Assembly: GCA_026398815.1 (NCBI GenBank)
Contig: JAPLSA010000014.1
Span: forward strand, 1 to 64,000
Source: Gammaproteobacteria bacterium
GTDB taxonomy: Bacteria; Pseudomonadota; Gammaproteobacteria; Nevskiales; Nevskiaceae
Reading direction: 5' to 3'
Length of the DNA: 64,000 nucleotides
The translations under genes and the position numbers were made by a program. The notes under the pieces were generated by a model. That model did not search any database, was not told where the DNA came from, and worked only from the letters and a program-made list of their open reading frames with translations. This document shows, piece by piece, positions 20,754 to 29,767 of this stretch (its first letter is position 1; every line of letters begins with the position of its first letter).

Positions 20754-21683
20754 ATGACCACGACCGAAACGCCCCGTCCGAAGGACGTCGAAACCTATCT
20801 CCGCAGCCTGCAGGACCGCATCTGCGCCGAAGTCGAGCGCATCGACGGCCGCGCGAAGTTCCTTCGCGATGCCTGGCAGCGCGACGCCAGTGAAGGGGGC
20901 GGCGGCGGCGAATCCCGGGTACTGGCCGATGGCGCGGTGTTCGAGCGCGCCGGCGTCAATTTCTCCGACATCCGCGGCACCAGATTGCCGCCGGCGGCGA
21001 CCGCCGCGCGGCCGGAACTGGTCGGCCGCGGCTTCCGGGCGATGGGCGTGTCGCTGGTCTTCCATCCGCGCAATCCCTATGCGCCGACCGTGCACGCCAA
21101 CGTCCGCTTCCTGATCGCGGAGAAGGAGGGCGAGGAACCGGTCTGGTGGTTCGGCGGCGGCTTCGACCTGACGCCGTACTACGGCTTTACGGAAGACGCC
21201 GTGCACTGGCACTCGACCGCCCGCGACGCCTGCGCGCCGTTCGGCCCGGAGGTGTTCGGCAAGCTGAAGGCGCAGTGCGACGACTACTTCTTCCTCAAGC
21301 ACCGCAACGAGCCGCGCGGCATCGGCGGCCTGTTCTACGACGACTGGACAGTCGGCGGCTTCGAGGCCAGCTTCGCGCTGATGCAGAGCGTCGGCGATCA
21401 CTTCCTGCCGGCCTATGTGCCGATCGTCGAGCGCCGGCTCGGCATGCCGTACACGCAGCGCGAGCGCGACTGGCAGCTGTACCGGCGCGGCCGTTACGTC
21501 GAGTTCAACCTGGTCTGGGATCGCGGCACCCTGTTCGGCCTGCAGAGCAAGGGCCGGATCGAATCGATCCTGATGTCGATGCCGCCGCTGGTGGCCTGGC
21601 ACTACAACCACCAGCCCGAACCCGGCAGCCTGGAAGCGGCGTTCCTGGCCGACTTCCTGCGGCCGCGCGACTGGCTGGCCTGA
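20754..21683 (+). CDS. hemF: oxygen-dependent coproporphyrinogen III oxidase
   Basis: [93 protein letters not shown]. Confidence 0.97.
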   Translation: MTTTETPRPKDVETYLRSLQDRICAEVERIDGRAKFLRDAWQRDASEGGGGGESRVLADGAVFERAGVNFSDIRGTRLPPAATAARPELVGRGFRAMGVSLVFHPRNPYAPTVHANVRFLIAEKEGEEPVWWFGGGFDLTPYYGFTEDAVHWHSTARDACAPFGPEVFGKLKAQCDDYFFLKHRNEPRGIGGLFYDDWTVGGFEASFALMQSVGDHFLPAYVPIVERRLGMPYTQRERDWQLYRRGRYVEFNLVWDRGTLFGLQSKGRIESILMSMPPLVAWHYNHQPEPGSLEAAFLADFLRPRDWLA

Positions 21684-22021
21684 CATCGCATCGCCACGCG
21701 CCCTGCGCCGGCAGCGTCCCGCCGCCGCGCCACCCGCCGGCAGGCGGCTGATCCCGGCCTCGGTCTGCTTCGGCCTGGCCGGCTTCGGCGGCCTGTCCGG
21801 CTTTGCCGCGGCCGCCAGCGGCCAGCATGGGCTGGCGCTGATCGCCTACGGCATCACCGCGCTCGGCGTGCTGGCCTGCCTGCTGTCGATCGTCCATGCC
21901 GTCGTGCAGCGGCTGCGGCAGCTGCTCGGCTGATCGACGGCAGCCTGCGACGGTCTAGAATCCGGCCCATCCGGCAGACGCCCGCAGCGGCGTCCGGCGC
22001 CCGCTCCCGTACCGATCGCCC

Positions 22022-22960
22022 ATGACGCTGACCGAACTCCGCTATCTCGTGAACCTCGACAAGGAGCGCCATTTCTCGCGCGCCGCCGAGCGTTCGTTCG
22101 TCTCCCAGCCCACCTTGTCGGTGGCGCTGAAGAAGCTCGAGGACGAACTCGGCGTGACCCTGTTCGAGCGCATTCGCGGCGAAGCCAAGCCGACGCCGGT
22201 CGGCGCGCGGATCATCGAGCAGGCGCGCAAGGTGCTGGCCGAGGCCAAGCGCGTCGAAGACATCGCTCGCGAAGGCAAGGACGAGCTGGTCGGAAGCTTG
22301 CGGCTCGGCGCCATCTACACGGTCGGCCCGTACGTGCTGCCGACGCTGGTGCCGCTGATGCGCGACGCCGCGCCGCTGATGCCGCTGATGATCGAGGAGA
22401 ACTTCACCGGCGTGCTGCTCGAACAGCTGCGCGACAACGAGCTGGACGTAGCGCTGCTGGCGCTGCCGATCGACCTGCAGGGCCTGTCAGCCTGGCCGAT
22501 CTACGACGAGGAGTTTGTGGTGATGCTGCCGCCCGGCCACCGCTGGGCGGCGCTGCCGAACATCCCGGCCAAGAAGCTGGCCGAGGAACACCTGCTGCTG
22601 CTCGGCCCCGGTCACTGCTTCCGCGAACAGGTGATCGCCGCCTGCCCGAAGTGCGTGACCGCCGAAGGCGACGGGCCGCGGCCGGTGACCGGCAGCTCGA
22701 TCGAGACGATCCGCTACATGGTCGGCTCCGGGCTCGGCATCACGGTGATGCCGAACGGCTCGATCGCCAACCGGCCGCCGGAGCCGAATCCGCTGCCGAC
22801 CGTGCCGTTCGCGGCGCCGGCGCCGGGCCGCACCATCGGCATGGTCTGGCGGCGCAGCTTCCCGCGCCTGGCCGCGATCCGCGCGCTGCGCGACGGCATC
22901 CTCGCGTCCGGCATCAAGGGCGTGAAGCCGCTGCCGGATGCCGAACCGCAGCATCCCTGA
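22022..22960 (+). CDS. oxyR: LysR-type hydrogen peroxide regulator OxyR
   Basis: MTLTELRYLVNLDKERHFSRAAERSFVSQPTLSVALKKLEDELGVTLFER; GHCFREQVIAAC preserves the two OxyR redox cysteines at their nine-residue separation. Confidence 0.92.
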   Translation: MTLTELRYLVNLDKERHFSRAAERSFVSQPTLSVALKKLEDELGVTLFERIRGEAKPTPVGARIIEQARKVLAEAKRVEDIAREGKDELVGSLRLGAIYTVGPYVLPTLVPLMRDAAPLMPLMIEENFTGVLLEQLRDNELDVALLALPIDLQGLSAWPIYDEEFVVMLPPGHRWAALPNIPAKKLAEEHLLLLGPGHCFREQVIAACPKCVTAEGDGPRPVTGSSIETIRYMVGSGLGITVMPNGSIANRPPEPNPLPTVPFAAPAPGRTIGMVWRRSFPRLAAIRALRDGILASGIKGVKPLPDAEPQHP

Positions 22961-22972
22961 CGAGACCGCCCC

Positions 22973-23710
22973 ATGTTCCAGGCCCTGATCGACGCCACCC
23001 GCAGCCAGTTCCAGGGCCGCATGCTCGGCCTGGTGCTGTGGCCGCTGGTCGGCTCCCTGCTGGTGTGGACGGTGCTGCTGATCCTGTTCTGGTCGCAGGG
23101 CATGGCGGCGCTGCGCAGCTTCGCGGAGTACCAGCCGGTCGATGCCTTCCTGAACGAATGGGGCATCTCGTGGATCGTCGGCGCACTGACACTGATCGTG
23201 ATCTTCCTGTTCCTGCCGACCTTGGTGGCGGCGACGGCGATCTTCATCACCTCGGTGTTCGCGATGCCGATTATGGTCGAGCACATCGCCCGCACCGAGT
23301 ATCCCGAGCTGGCGCGCGGCCGCTTCGGCAGCACCTGGGGCAGCGTCGCCAACAGCCTCGGCGCGCTGCTGGTCTATCTCGTGCTGTGGGTGATCGCGCT
23401 GCCGCTGTGGCTGATCGTGCCGTTCGCCTTCCTGATCCCGATCGCGCTGGCCGGCTACCTCAACGACCGCGTGTTCCGCTACGACGCGCTGGCCGAACAC
23501 GCCACCGCCGAGGAATACCAGGAAATTCTTCGCCGCCACGGCAGCCCGCTGTTCGGGCTCGGCGTGGTGGCGGCGCTGATCCAGCTGATTCCGATCGTCA
23601 ACCTGATCTCGCCGGTCTATTCCGGCCTTGGCTTCATCCATTTCGCACTTGGCGAACTGCGCCGGCTGCGGGCCGAGCGGCCCGGCGTGCTGCTGATGCC
23701 GCGCGGCTGA
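22973..23710 (+). CDS. EI24/CysZ-like membrane protein
   Basis: Multi-TM protein with MVEHIARTEYPELARGRFGS, LVYLVLWVIALPLWLIVPFAFLIPIALAGYLNDRVFRYDALAEHATAEEYQEI. Confidence 0.8.
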   Translation: MFQALIDATRSQFQGRMLGLVLWPLVGSLLVWTVLLILFWSQGMAALRSFAEYQPVDAFLNEWGISWIVGALTLIVIFLFLPTLVAATAIFITSVFAMPIMVEHIARTEYPELARGRFGSTWGSVANSLGALLVYLVLWVIALPLWLIVPFAFLIPIALAGYLNDRVFRYDALAEHATAEEYQEILRRHGSPLFGLGVVAALIQLIPIVNLISPVYSGLGFIHFALGELRRLRAERPGVLLMPRG

Positions 23711-23731
23711 TTCCGGCGCAGTCCGGCCGGC

Positions 23732-24631
23732 TTACAGCCCCATCCGCCTGGCGACCGCGCGCGCCAGCGCCACCATGTTGCGCACCGTCGCCGATTCATC
23801 GCCGCGCCGGTAGACCAGGCTCATGCGCGCTTTTGGTGCATCGCCGACGATCCGCCGGTAGGCCACGCCGTCGGAATGGATCTGCTGCATCGAGGCCGGC
23901 ACCAGCGACACACCGAGGCCGGCGGCGACCAGGTTGACGATCGACGTCACCTGCGAGGCTTCCTGGCCGATGCGCGGGCTGAAGCCGGCGCGCCGGCAGG
24001 CGGCGAGGATGTCGTCATACAGCCCGGCGCCGACCGGCCGCGAAAACAGCACGAAGGCTTCCGCCTTCAGCTGCTCGACGCGCAGCTCCGGCTCGGCGGC
24101 CAGCCGGTGCGCCTGTGGCAGCGCAATCAGCACGTCCTCGTCGAACAGCGCTTCGCTGACCAGGTCGGGCTCGTCGCCCAGCAGCGGCCGGACGAAGGCG
24201 ACGTCGAGCTGATCCGCCAGCACGGCGGCGGCCAGCAGCGGGGTCGAGTTCTCGTCCAGCGACAGCGCCACCTCCGGATACTGCTGGCCGTACTCGCGCA
24301 GCACGCGCGGCACGAACGGGTGGAACGGCGCCGAATTGATCATGCCGACGCCGATGCGGCCGAGATCGCCACGGGCGACTCTGCGGGCGTGGTCGGTGGC
24401 GCGCTGGACGTGGGCCAGGATCGCCCGCGCGTCATCGAGAAAGCCGCGTCCGGCATCGGTCAGGGTCACGGTGCGCGCCTTGCGCTCGAACAGCGGCGTG
24501 CCGATTTCCGTTTCCAGCGCGCGGATCTGCTGGCTCAGCGGCGGCTGCTCCATGCCCAGCCGCTTGGCGGCACGGGTGAAGTGCAGCTCGTCGGCCACGG
24601 TGACGAAGTAGCGCAGGTGTCGCAGCTCCAT
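23732..24631 (-). CDS. LysR family transcriptional regulator (BenM/CatM-like)
   Basis: MELRHLRYFVTVADELHFTRAAKRLGMEQPPLSQQIRALETEIGTPLFERKARTVTLTDAG. Confidence 0.92.
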   Translation of the reverse strand: MELRHLRYFVTVADELHFTRAAKRLGMEQPPLSQQIRALETEIGTPLFERKARTVTLTDAGRGFLDDARAILAHVQRATDHARRVARGDLGRIGVGMINSAPFHPFVPRVLREYGQQYPEVALSLDENSTPLLAAAVLADQLDVAFVRPLLGDEPDLVSEALFDEDVLIALPQAHRLAAEPELRVEQLKAEAFVLFSRPVGAGLYDDILAACRRAGFSPRIGQEASQVTSIVNLVAAGLGVSLVPASMQQIHSDGVAYRRIVGDAPKARMSLVYRRGDESATVRNMVALARAVARRMGL

Positions 24632-24804
24632 GATAGGTACTCAAAAAGTATTGAAAGTGCTTGTTACATATATTGGACGTATCGAATAGCCCGGTCTAAT
24701 GTCCGCGCCTCAGGTCGGCTGCTGGCCGACATCGTTGGGCGGACGGTATCGGCGCATCATCGGGATGCCGATGGAACGCCCGCCCTCACAGGATTGCGAC
24801 TGCC

Positions 24805-27498
24805 ATGACCGGACCCACAAGCTCTCCCCCGCCCGTCGTCGCCGACCGGGACCCGCAGGAAACCCGCGAATGGCTGGAAGCGCTCGCGGCCGTGCTGGAA
24901 CGCGAAGGCCCGGAGCGCGCGCACTTCCTGCTCGAAGCGCTGCAGGAGAAGGCGCGCCTGAGCGGCGCCTACATCCCGTTCTCGCCGAACACCGCCTACG
25001 TCAACACCATTCCGCCGCACCTGGAGGAGCGTTCGCCGGGCGACCACGCGCTGGAATGGAAGATCCGCTCGATCATCCGCTGGAACGCGATGGCGATGGT
25101 CATCAACGCCAACCGCGAGCACTCCGGCATCGGCGGCCACATCGCCAGCTTCGCGTCGGCGGCCACGCTGTACGACGTCGGCTTCAACCATTTCTGGAAA
25201 GGCCCGGACCACGCCGACGGCGCCGATCTCGTCTACTTCCAGGGTCATTGCACGCCGGGCATCTATGCCCGCGCCTTCCTTGAAGGCCGCCTGAGCGAAG
25301 ACCAGGTCCGCCATTTCCGCATGGAAACCGAGGGCAAGGGCCTGCCGTCGTATCCGCATCCGTGGCTGGCGCCGGAGCTGTGGCAGTTCGCCACCGTCAG
25401 CATGGGCCTCGGCCCGATCCAGGCGATCTACCAGGCACGCCTGATGAAGTACCTGGAGAACCGCGGCCTGATGAAGCCGAGCGGCCGCAAGGTCTGGTGC
25501 TTCTGCGGCGACGGCGAGATGGACGAGCCGGAAAGCCTGGGTGCGATCGACATCGCCGCGCGCGAGAAGCTCGACAACCTGGTGTTCGTCGTCAACTGCA
25601 ATCTGCAGCGCCTAGACGGCCCGGTGCGCGGCAACGGCAAGATCATCCAGGAGCTCGAAGGCGTGTTCCGGGGCGGCGGCTGGAATGTCATCAAGGTGAT
25701 CTGGGGCGGCCTCTGGGACGGCCTGCTGGCGGCCGACCGTTCCGGCCAGCTGGTCAAGGTCATGAACGAGACGGTCGACGGCGAGTACCAGAACTACAAG
25801 GCTAAGGGCGGCAAGTACACGCGCGACAACTTCTTCGCCAAGCATCCGGAAACGCTGAAGCTGGTGTCGACGATGTCCGACGAGGACATCGGCCAGCTGA
25901 ACCGCGGCGGCCACGATCCGCACAAGATTTACGCCGCCTACGCCGCCGCCTCGAAGCACGTCGGCACGCCGACGGTGATCCTCGCCAAGACCGTCAAGGG
26001 CTATGGCATGGGCGAAGCCGGCGAAGGCCAGAACATCACCCACCAGCAGAAGAAGATGGGCGAGGACGCGCTCCGCGCCTTCCGCGACCGCTTCCGGCTG
26101 CCGATCTCCGACGACCAGATCAAGGACACGCCGTTCTACCGGCCGGCCGATGACTCCCCGGAGATCCAGTACCTGAAGGCGCGCCGCGCCGAACTGGGCG
26201 GCCATCTGCCGAGCCGCAAGCCGGTCGGCGAAGCGCTGGAGATTCCCGGCCTGGCGATCTTCGACCGCCTGCTCGGCACCACCGGCGAGCGCGAGATCTC
26301 CACCACCATGGCCTTCGTGCAGGCGCTGCAGATGCTCTTGCGCGACAAGAAGATCGGCCCGCGCATCGTGCCGATCGTGCCGGACGAGGCGCGTACCTTC
26401 GGCATGGAAGGCATGTTCCGCCAGCTCGGCATCTATTCGGTGGTCGGCCAGAAGTACAAGCCGGAAGACGCCGACCAGCTCGCCTTCTACAAGGAAGACG
26501 TCAAGGGCCAGGTGCTGGAAGAAGGCATCACCGAATCGGGCGCGATGAGCTCCTGGATCGCGGCCGCCACCAGCTACTCGAACCACGGCGTGTCGCTGCT
26601 GCCGTTCTACATCTTCTATTCGATGTTCGGCTTCCAGCGCGTCGCCGATCTCTGCTACGCGGCGGGCGACATGCGGGCGCGCGGCTTCCTGCTCGGCGGC
26701 ACGGCGGGGCGCACCACGCTGAACGGCGAAGGCCTGCAGCACGAGGACGGCCATAGCCATCTGGCCGCCGCCACCATCCCGAACTGCCGCGCCTACGATC
26801 CGGCCTACGCCTACGAAGTGGCGGTGATACTGTCCGAAGGCATGCGCCGCATGTACCCGTCCGACGGCAGCCCGCAGAAGGACGAGTACTACTACCTGAC
26901 CCTGCACAACGAGAACTACGCGCATCCGGCGATGCCGGCCGGCGTCGAAGCCGGGATCATGAAGGGCCTGTACCTGCTCAGCGCCTGCGAAAAGCCGGCG
27001 AAGCTGCATGTGCAGCTGCTCGGTTCCGGCTCGATCCTGCGCGAGGTGATCGCCGCCGCCGCGCTGCTGAAGGCCGACTGGAGCGTGACCAGCGACGTCT
27101 GGAGCGCGCCGAGCTTCAACGAGCTGGCCCGCGACGGCCGCGATGCCGAACGCTGGAACCTGCTGCATCCGAACGAGGACGCGCGCGTGCCGTACGTCAC
27201 CGAGGTGCTGACCGGCATGAGCGGCCCGGCGATCGTCGCCACCGACTACATGAAGGCCTATCCGGAGCAGATCCGCCCGTTCGTGCCGATGCCGTTCCAT
27301 GTGCTCGGCACCGATGGCTACGGCCGCAGCGATTCGCGCGAGGCGCTGCGCAATTTCTTCGAAGTCGACCGCCGCTGGATCACCGTCAAGGCGCTCAGCG
27401 CGCTGGCCGACCTGAACCAGTTGCCGCGCGCGAAGGTCGCCGCCGCCATCAAGAAGTACGGCCTCGATCCGTCCAAGCCCAACCCGGTCACCGTCTGA
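24805..27498 (+). CDS. aceE: pyruvate dehydrogenase E1 component (homodimeric)
   Basis: NTAYVNTIPP, WNAMAMVINANREHSGIGGHIASFASAATLYDVGFNHFWKG, KVWCFCGDGEMDEPESLGAIDIAAREKLDNLVFVVNCNLQRLDGPVRGNGKIIQELEGVFRG. Confidence 0.97.
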   Translation: MTGPTSSPPPVVADRDPQETREWLEALAAVLEREGPERAHFLLEALQEKARLSGAYIPFSPNTAYVNTIPPHLEERSPGDHALEWKIRSIIRWNAMAMVINANREHSGIGGHIASFASAATLYDVGFNHFWKGPDHADGADLVYFQGHCTPGIYARAFLEGRLSEDQVRHFRMETEGKGLPSYPHPWLAPELWQFATVSMGLGPIQAIYQARLMKYLENRGLMKPSGRKVWCFCGDGEMDEPESLGAIDIAAREKLDNLVFVVNCNLQRLDGPVRGNGKIIQELEGVFRGGGWNVIKVIWGGLWDGLLAADRSGQLVKVMNETVDGEYQNYKAKGGKYTRDNFFAKHPETLKLVSTMSDEDIGQLNRGGHDPHKIYAAYAAASKHVGTPTVILAKTVKGYGMGEAGEGQNITHQQKKMGEDALRAFRDRFRLPISDDQIKDTPFYRPADDSPEIQYLKARRAELGGHLPSRKPVGEALEIPGLAIFDRLLGTTGEREISTTMAFVQALQMLLRDKKIGPRIVPIVPDEARTFGMEGMFRQLGIYSVVGQKYKPEDADQLAFYKEDVKGQVLEEGITESGAMSSWIAAATSYSNHGVSLLPFYIFYSMFGFQRVADLCYAAGDMRARGFLLGGTAGRTTLNGEGLQHEDGHSHLAAATIPNCRAYDPAYAYEVAVILSEGMRRMYPSDGSPQKDEYYYLTLHNENYAHPAMPAGVEAGIMKGLYLLSACEKPAKLHVQLLGSGSILREVIAAAALLKADWSVTSDVWSAPSFNELARDGRDAERWNLLHPNEDARVPYVTEVLTGMSGPAIVATDYMKAYPEQIRPFVPMPFHVLGTDGYGRSDSREALRNFFEVDRRWITVKALSALADLNQLPRAKVAAAIKKYGLDPSKPNPVTV

Positions 27499-27502
27499 AG
27501 CC

Positions 27503-29197
27503 ATGGCAAGCGAACTGAAAGTCACGGTCCCCGACATCGGGGATTACAAGGACGTGCCGGTCATCGAAGTGCTGGTCGCCGTCGGCGATACCGTCGAGAA
27601 GGACCAGGCGATCGCCACGCTGGAATCGGACAAGGCCACGCTCGACGTGCCGGCGCCGGAAGCGGGTGTGGTGAAGTCGATCGCGATCAAGGTCGGCGAC
27701 CGCGTGTCGATGAGCCACGCCGTGCTGGTGCTGGAAACTGCCAGCGCCGACGCCGCGCCGGCAGCAGCAGCACCGGCCGCCGCGCCGGCGGCACCGGCGA
27801 AGCAAGCCGCACCGGCAAGCGCTGCCGCTGCACCGGCGCCTGCGCCAGCAGCGGCCGAAGCGCCGCCCGCAGCAGCAGCGGCGCCGATCGTGGTCACCAT
27901 CCCGGACATCGGCGATTACAAGGACGTGCCGGTGATCGAGGTGCTGGTCGCCGATGGCGATACGGTCGAGAAGGACCAGACGCTGGTGGTGCTGGAGTCG
28001 GACAAGGCGACGCTCGACGTGCCGGCCCCGGCGGCCGGCGTCGTCAGCGGCCTGGTCATCAAGGTCGGCGACAAGGTGACGATGGGCAGCGCGGTCTGCA
28101 CGCTGACCGGCGCCGGCGCGGCCGCTGCCGCTGCCGCACCCGCCGCGAAGGCTGAAGCCCCGGCACCGGCCGCGAAGGCCGAAGCGCCAGCCGCCGCACC
28201 GGCGCCGGCGGCGCCCGCCGCCAAGCCGGCAACCGCCACGGCCGAACCGCCCGCTCCGGCGACGACCGACGGCAATGCCGTGGTGCCCTACGCCAGCCCG
28301 TCGATCCGCAAGTTCGCCCGCGAGCTTGGCGTCGATCTGGCCAGGGTCAGCGGCAGCGGGCCGAAAGGCCGGATCACCCAGGAAGACGTGCAGGGCTACG
28401 TCAAGAAGGCGCTGAGCAGCCCGCCGCCGGCAGCAGCGGCGACGACATCCGGCGGCGCCGGCATCCCGCCGATTCCGGCGGTCGACTTCGCGCAGTTCGG
28501 GCCGATCGACACCAAGCCGCTGGCGCGCATCCGCAAGATTTCGGCGGCGCACCTGCACCGCGCCTGGCTGAACATTCCGCACGTCACCCAGACCGACGAA
28601 GCCGACATCACCGAGCTGGAAGCCTTCCGCAAGGAGATGTCCGACGAAAGCGCGAAAGGCGGCGGCCCGAAGCTGACCCTGCTGCCGTTCATGATGAAGG
28701 CGGTGGCCAAGGTGCTGGACGCCTATCCGGAGTTCCGCGCCTCGCTGTCGCCAGACGGCGAAAGCCTGATCCAGAAGCACTACACGCACATCGGCTTCGC
28801 GGCCGATACCCCGAACGGGCTGGTGGTGCCGGTGGTGCGCGATGTCGACAAGAAGACCATCACCCAGCTGGCGATCGAAACCGGCGAGCTGGCCAAGAAG
28901 GCGCGCGACGGCAAGCTGACCGGCGCCGACATGAAGGGCGGCGTGTTCTCGATCTCAAGCCTGGGCGGCATCGGCGGCAGCCATTTCACGCCGATCGTCA
29001 ACGCGCCGGAAGTCGGCATCCTCGGCGTGTCGAAGGCGGTCGTGAAGCCGGTCTGGGACGGCAAGGCCTTCCAGCCCCGGCTGATGGTGCCGCTGTCGCT
29101 CAGCTACGACCACCGGGTGATCGACGGCGCCTATGCAGCCCGCACCATCGTGCTGCTCGGCAAGCTGCTCGGCGATATCCGGCGGCTGGCGCTCTGA
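27503..29197 (+). CDS. aceF: dihydrolipoamide acetyltransferase (two lipoyl domains)
   Basis: Two VPDIGDYKDVPVIEVLVA...ESDKATLDVPAP lipoyl domains, Ala/Pro linkers, E3-binding domain, catalytic LSYDHRVIDGA. Confidence 0.97.
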   Translation: MASELKVTVPDIGDYKDVPVIEVLVAVGDTVEKDQAIATLESDKATLDVPAPEAGVVKSIAIKVGDRVSMSHAVLVLETASADAAPAAAAPAAAPAAPAKQAAPASAAAAPAPAPAAAEAPPAAAAAPIVVTIPDIGDYKDVPVIEVLVADGDTVEKDQTLVVLESDKATLDVPAPAAGVVSGLVIKVGDKVTMGSAVCTLTGAGAAAAAAAPAAKAEAPAPAAKAEAPAAAPAPAAPAAKPATATAEPPAPATTDGNAVVPYASPSIRKFARELGVDLARVSGSGPKGRITQEDVQGYVKKALSSPPPAAAATTSGGAGIPPIPAVDFAQFGPIDTKPLARIRKISAAHLHRAWLNIPHVTQTDEADITELEAFRKEMSDESAKGGGPKLTLLPFMMKAVAKVLDAYPEFRASLSPDGESLIQKHYTHIGFAADTPNGLVVPVVRDVDKKTITQLAIETGELAKKARDGKLTGADMKGGVFSISSLGGIGGSHFTPIVNAPEVGILGVSKAVVKPVWDGKAFQPRLMVPLSLSYDHRVIDGAYAARTIVLLGKLLGDIRRLAL

Positions 29198-29260
29198 GGT
29201 CAGGATCTCGGACGGGCCCCGGCGTCTCGAGCTCTGGCGCGCAGCGGTAAACTGCGCGCC

Positions 29261-29434
29261 ATGAGCAACGAACCGCCGAAGAAGAAATCCGCCGCCGAGA
29301 TCCTCAAGGATGCGCTGGCGGCGAAGAAAGCCGCTGGCCCCAATGGCGGCGGCAAGCTGCGTCCGGTGATGGATACCGGCAAGGGCAACAAGGACGCCGA
29401 GCGGCTGAAGGGCATGTCGCGCAAGGTGCATTAA
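29261..29434 (+). CDS. small Lys/Ala-rich hypothetical protein (57 aa)
   Basis: ATG MSNEPPKKKSAAEILKDALAAKKAAGPNGGGKLRPVMDTGKGNKDAERLKGMSRKVH stop; below the ORF-track cutoff; TAAACT -10-like hexamer 7 nt upstream of the ATG. Confidence 0.6.
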   Translation: MSNEPPKKKSAAEILKDALAAKKAAGPNGGGKLRPVMDTGKGNKDAERLKGMSRKVH

Positions 29435-29448
29435 GCCTGGCGCGGAAT

Positions 29449-29757
29449 TCAGCGCGACTTCCTGAAGCGGTCGCTGCCGATCAGAACCCAGAGACCGACG
29501 ACCAGCCCGGTCAGCGCAGCAGCACCGACGCCGGCCAGACCGAGAACCGGACGTTCGAGCGACAACAGCCCGAACGTGGCCGTCGTCACCGGCAACAGGA
29601 ACAGGCGGTTGCCGGCCCAGCGATTCAGGGCCGCGAGATCGCCGATGTCAGTCGGGTCGACACCGTTGAGCACTCGCCGTGGTCCGGCGAATCGCACCGC
29701 GATGGCAAGCATCGCCAGCAGCGGGGTGACCAGCAGCAGGACTCCGAAAACCGCCAT
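29449..29757 (-). CDS. small membrane protein
   Basis: MAVFGVLLLVTPLLAMLAIAVRF...FLLPVTTATFGLLSL...LTGLVVGLWVLIGSDRFRKSR, about three hydrophobic segments. Confidence 0.6.
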   Translation of the reverse strand: MAVFGVLLLVTPLLAMLAIAVRFAGPRRVLNGVDPTDIGDLAALNRWAGNRLFLLPVTTATFGLLSLERPVLGLAGVGAAALTGLVVGLWVLIGSDRFRKSR

Positions 29758-29767
29758 CGCGCGCGCC

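Noticed and set aside
25612-27537. 641-aa minus-strand ORF
   Set aside because: Antisense to aceE.
27740-28270. Ala/Pro-rich repeats as a possible tandem-repeat element
   Set aside because: These are ordinary E2 interdomain linkers between two homologous lipoyl domains.
27488-28789. 433-aa minus-strand ORF with Gly/Arg/Cys-rich repeats
   Set aside because: Antisense of the Ala/Pro linkers of aceF; repeat character is inherited from the linker codons.
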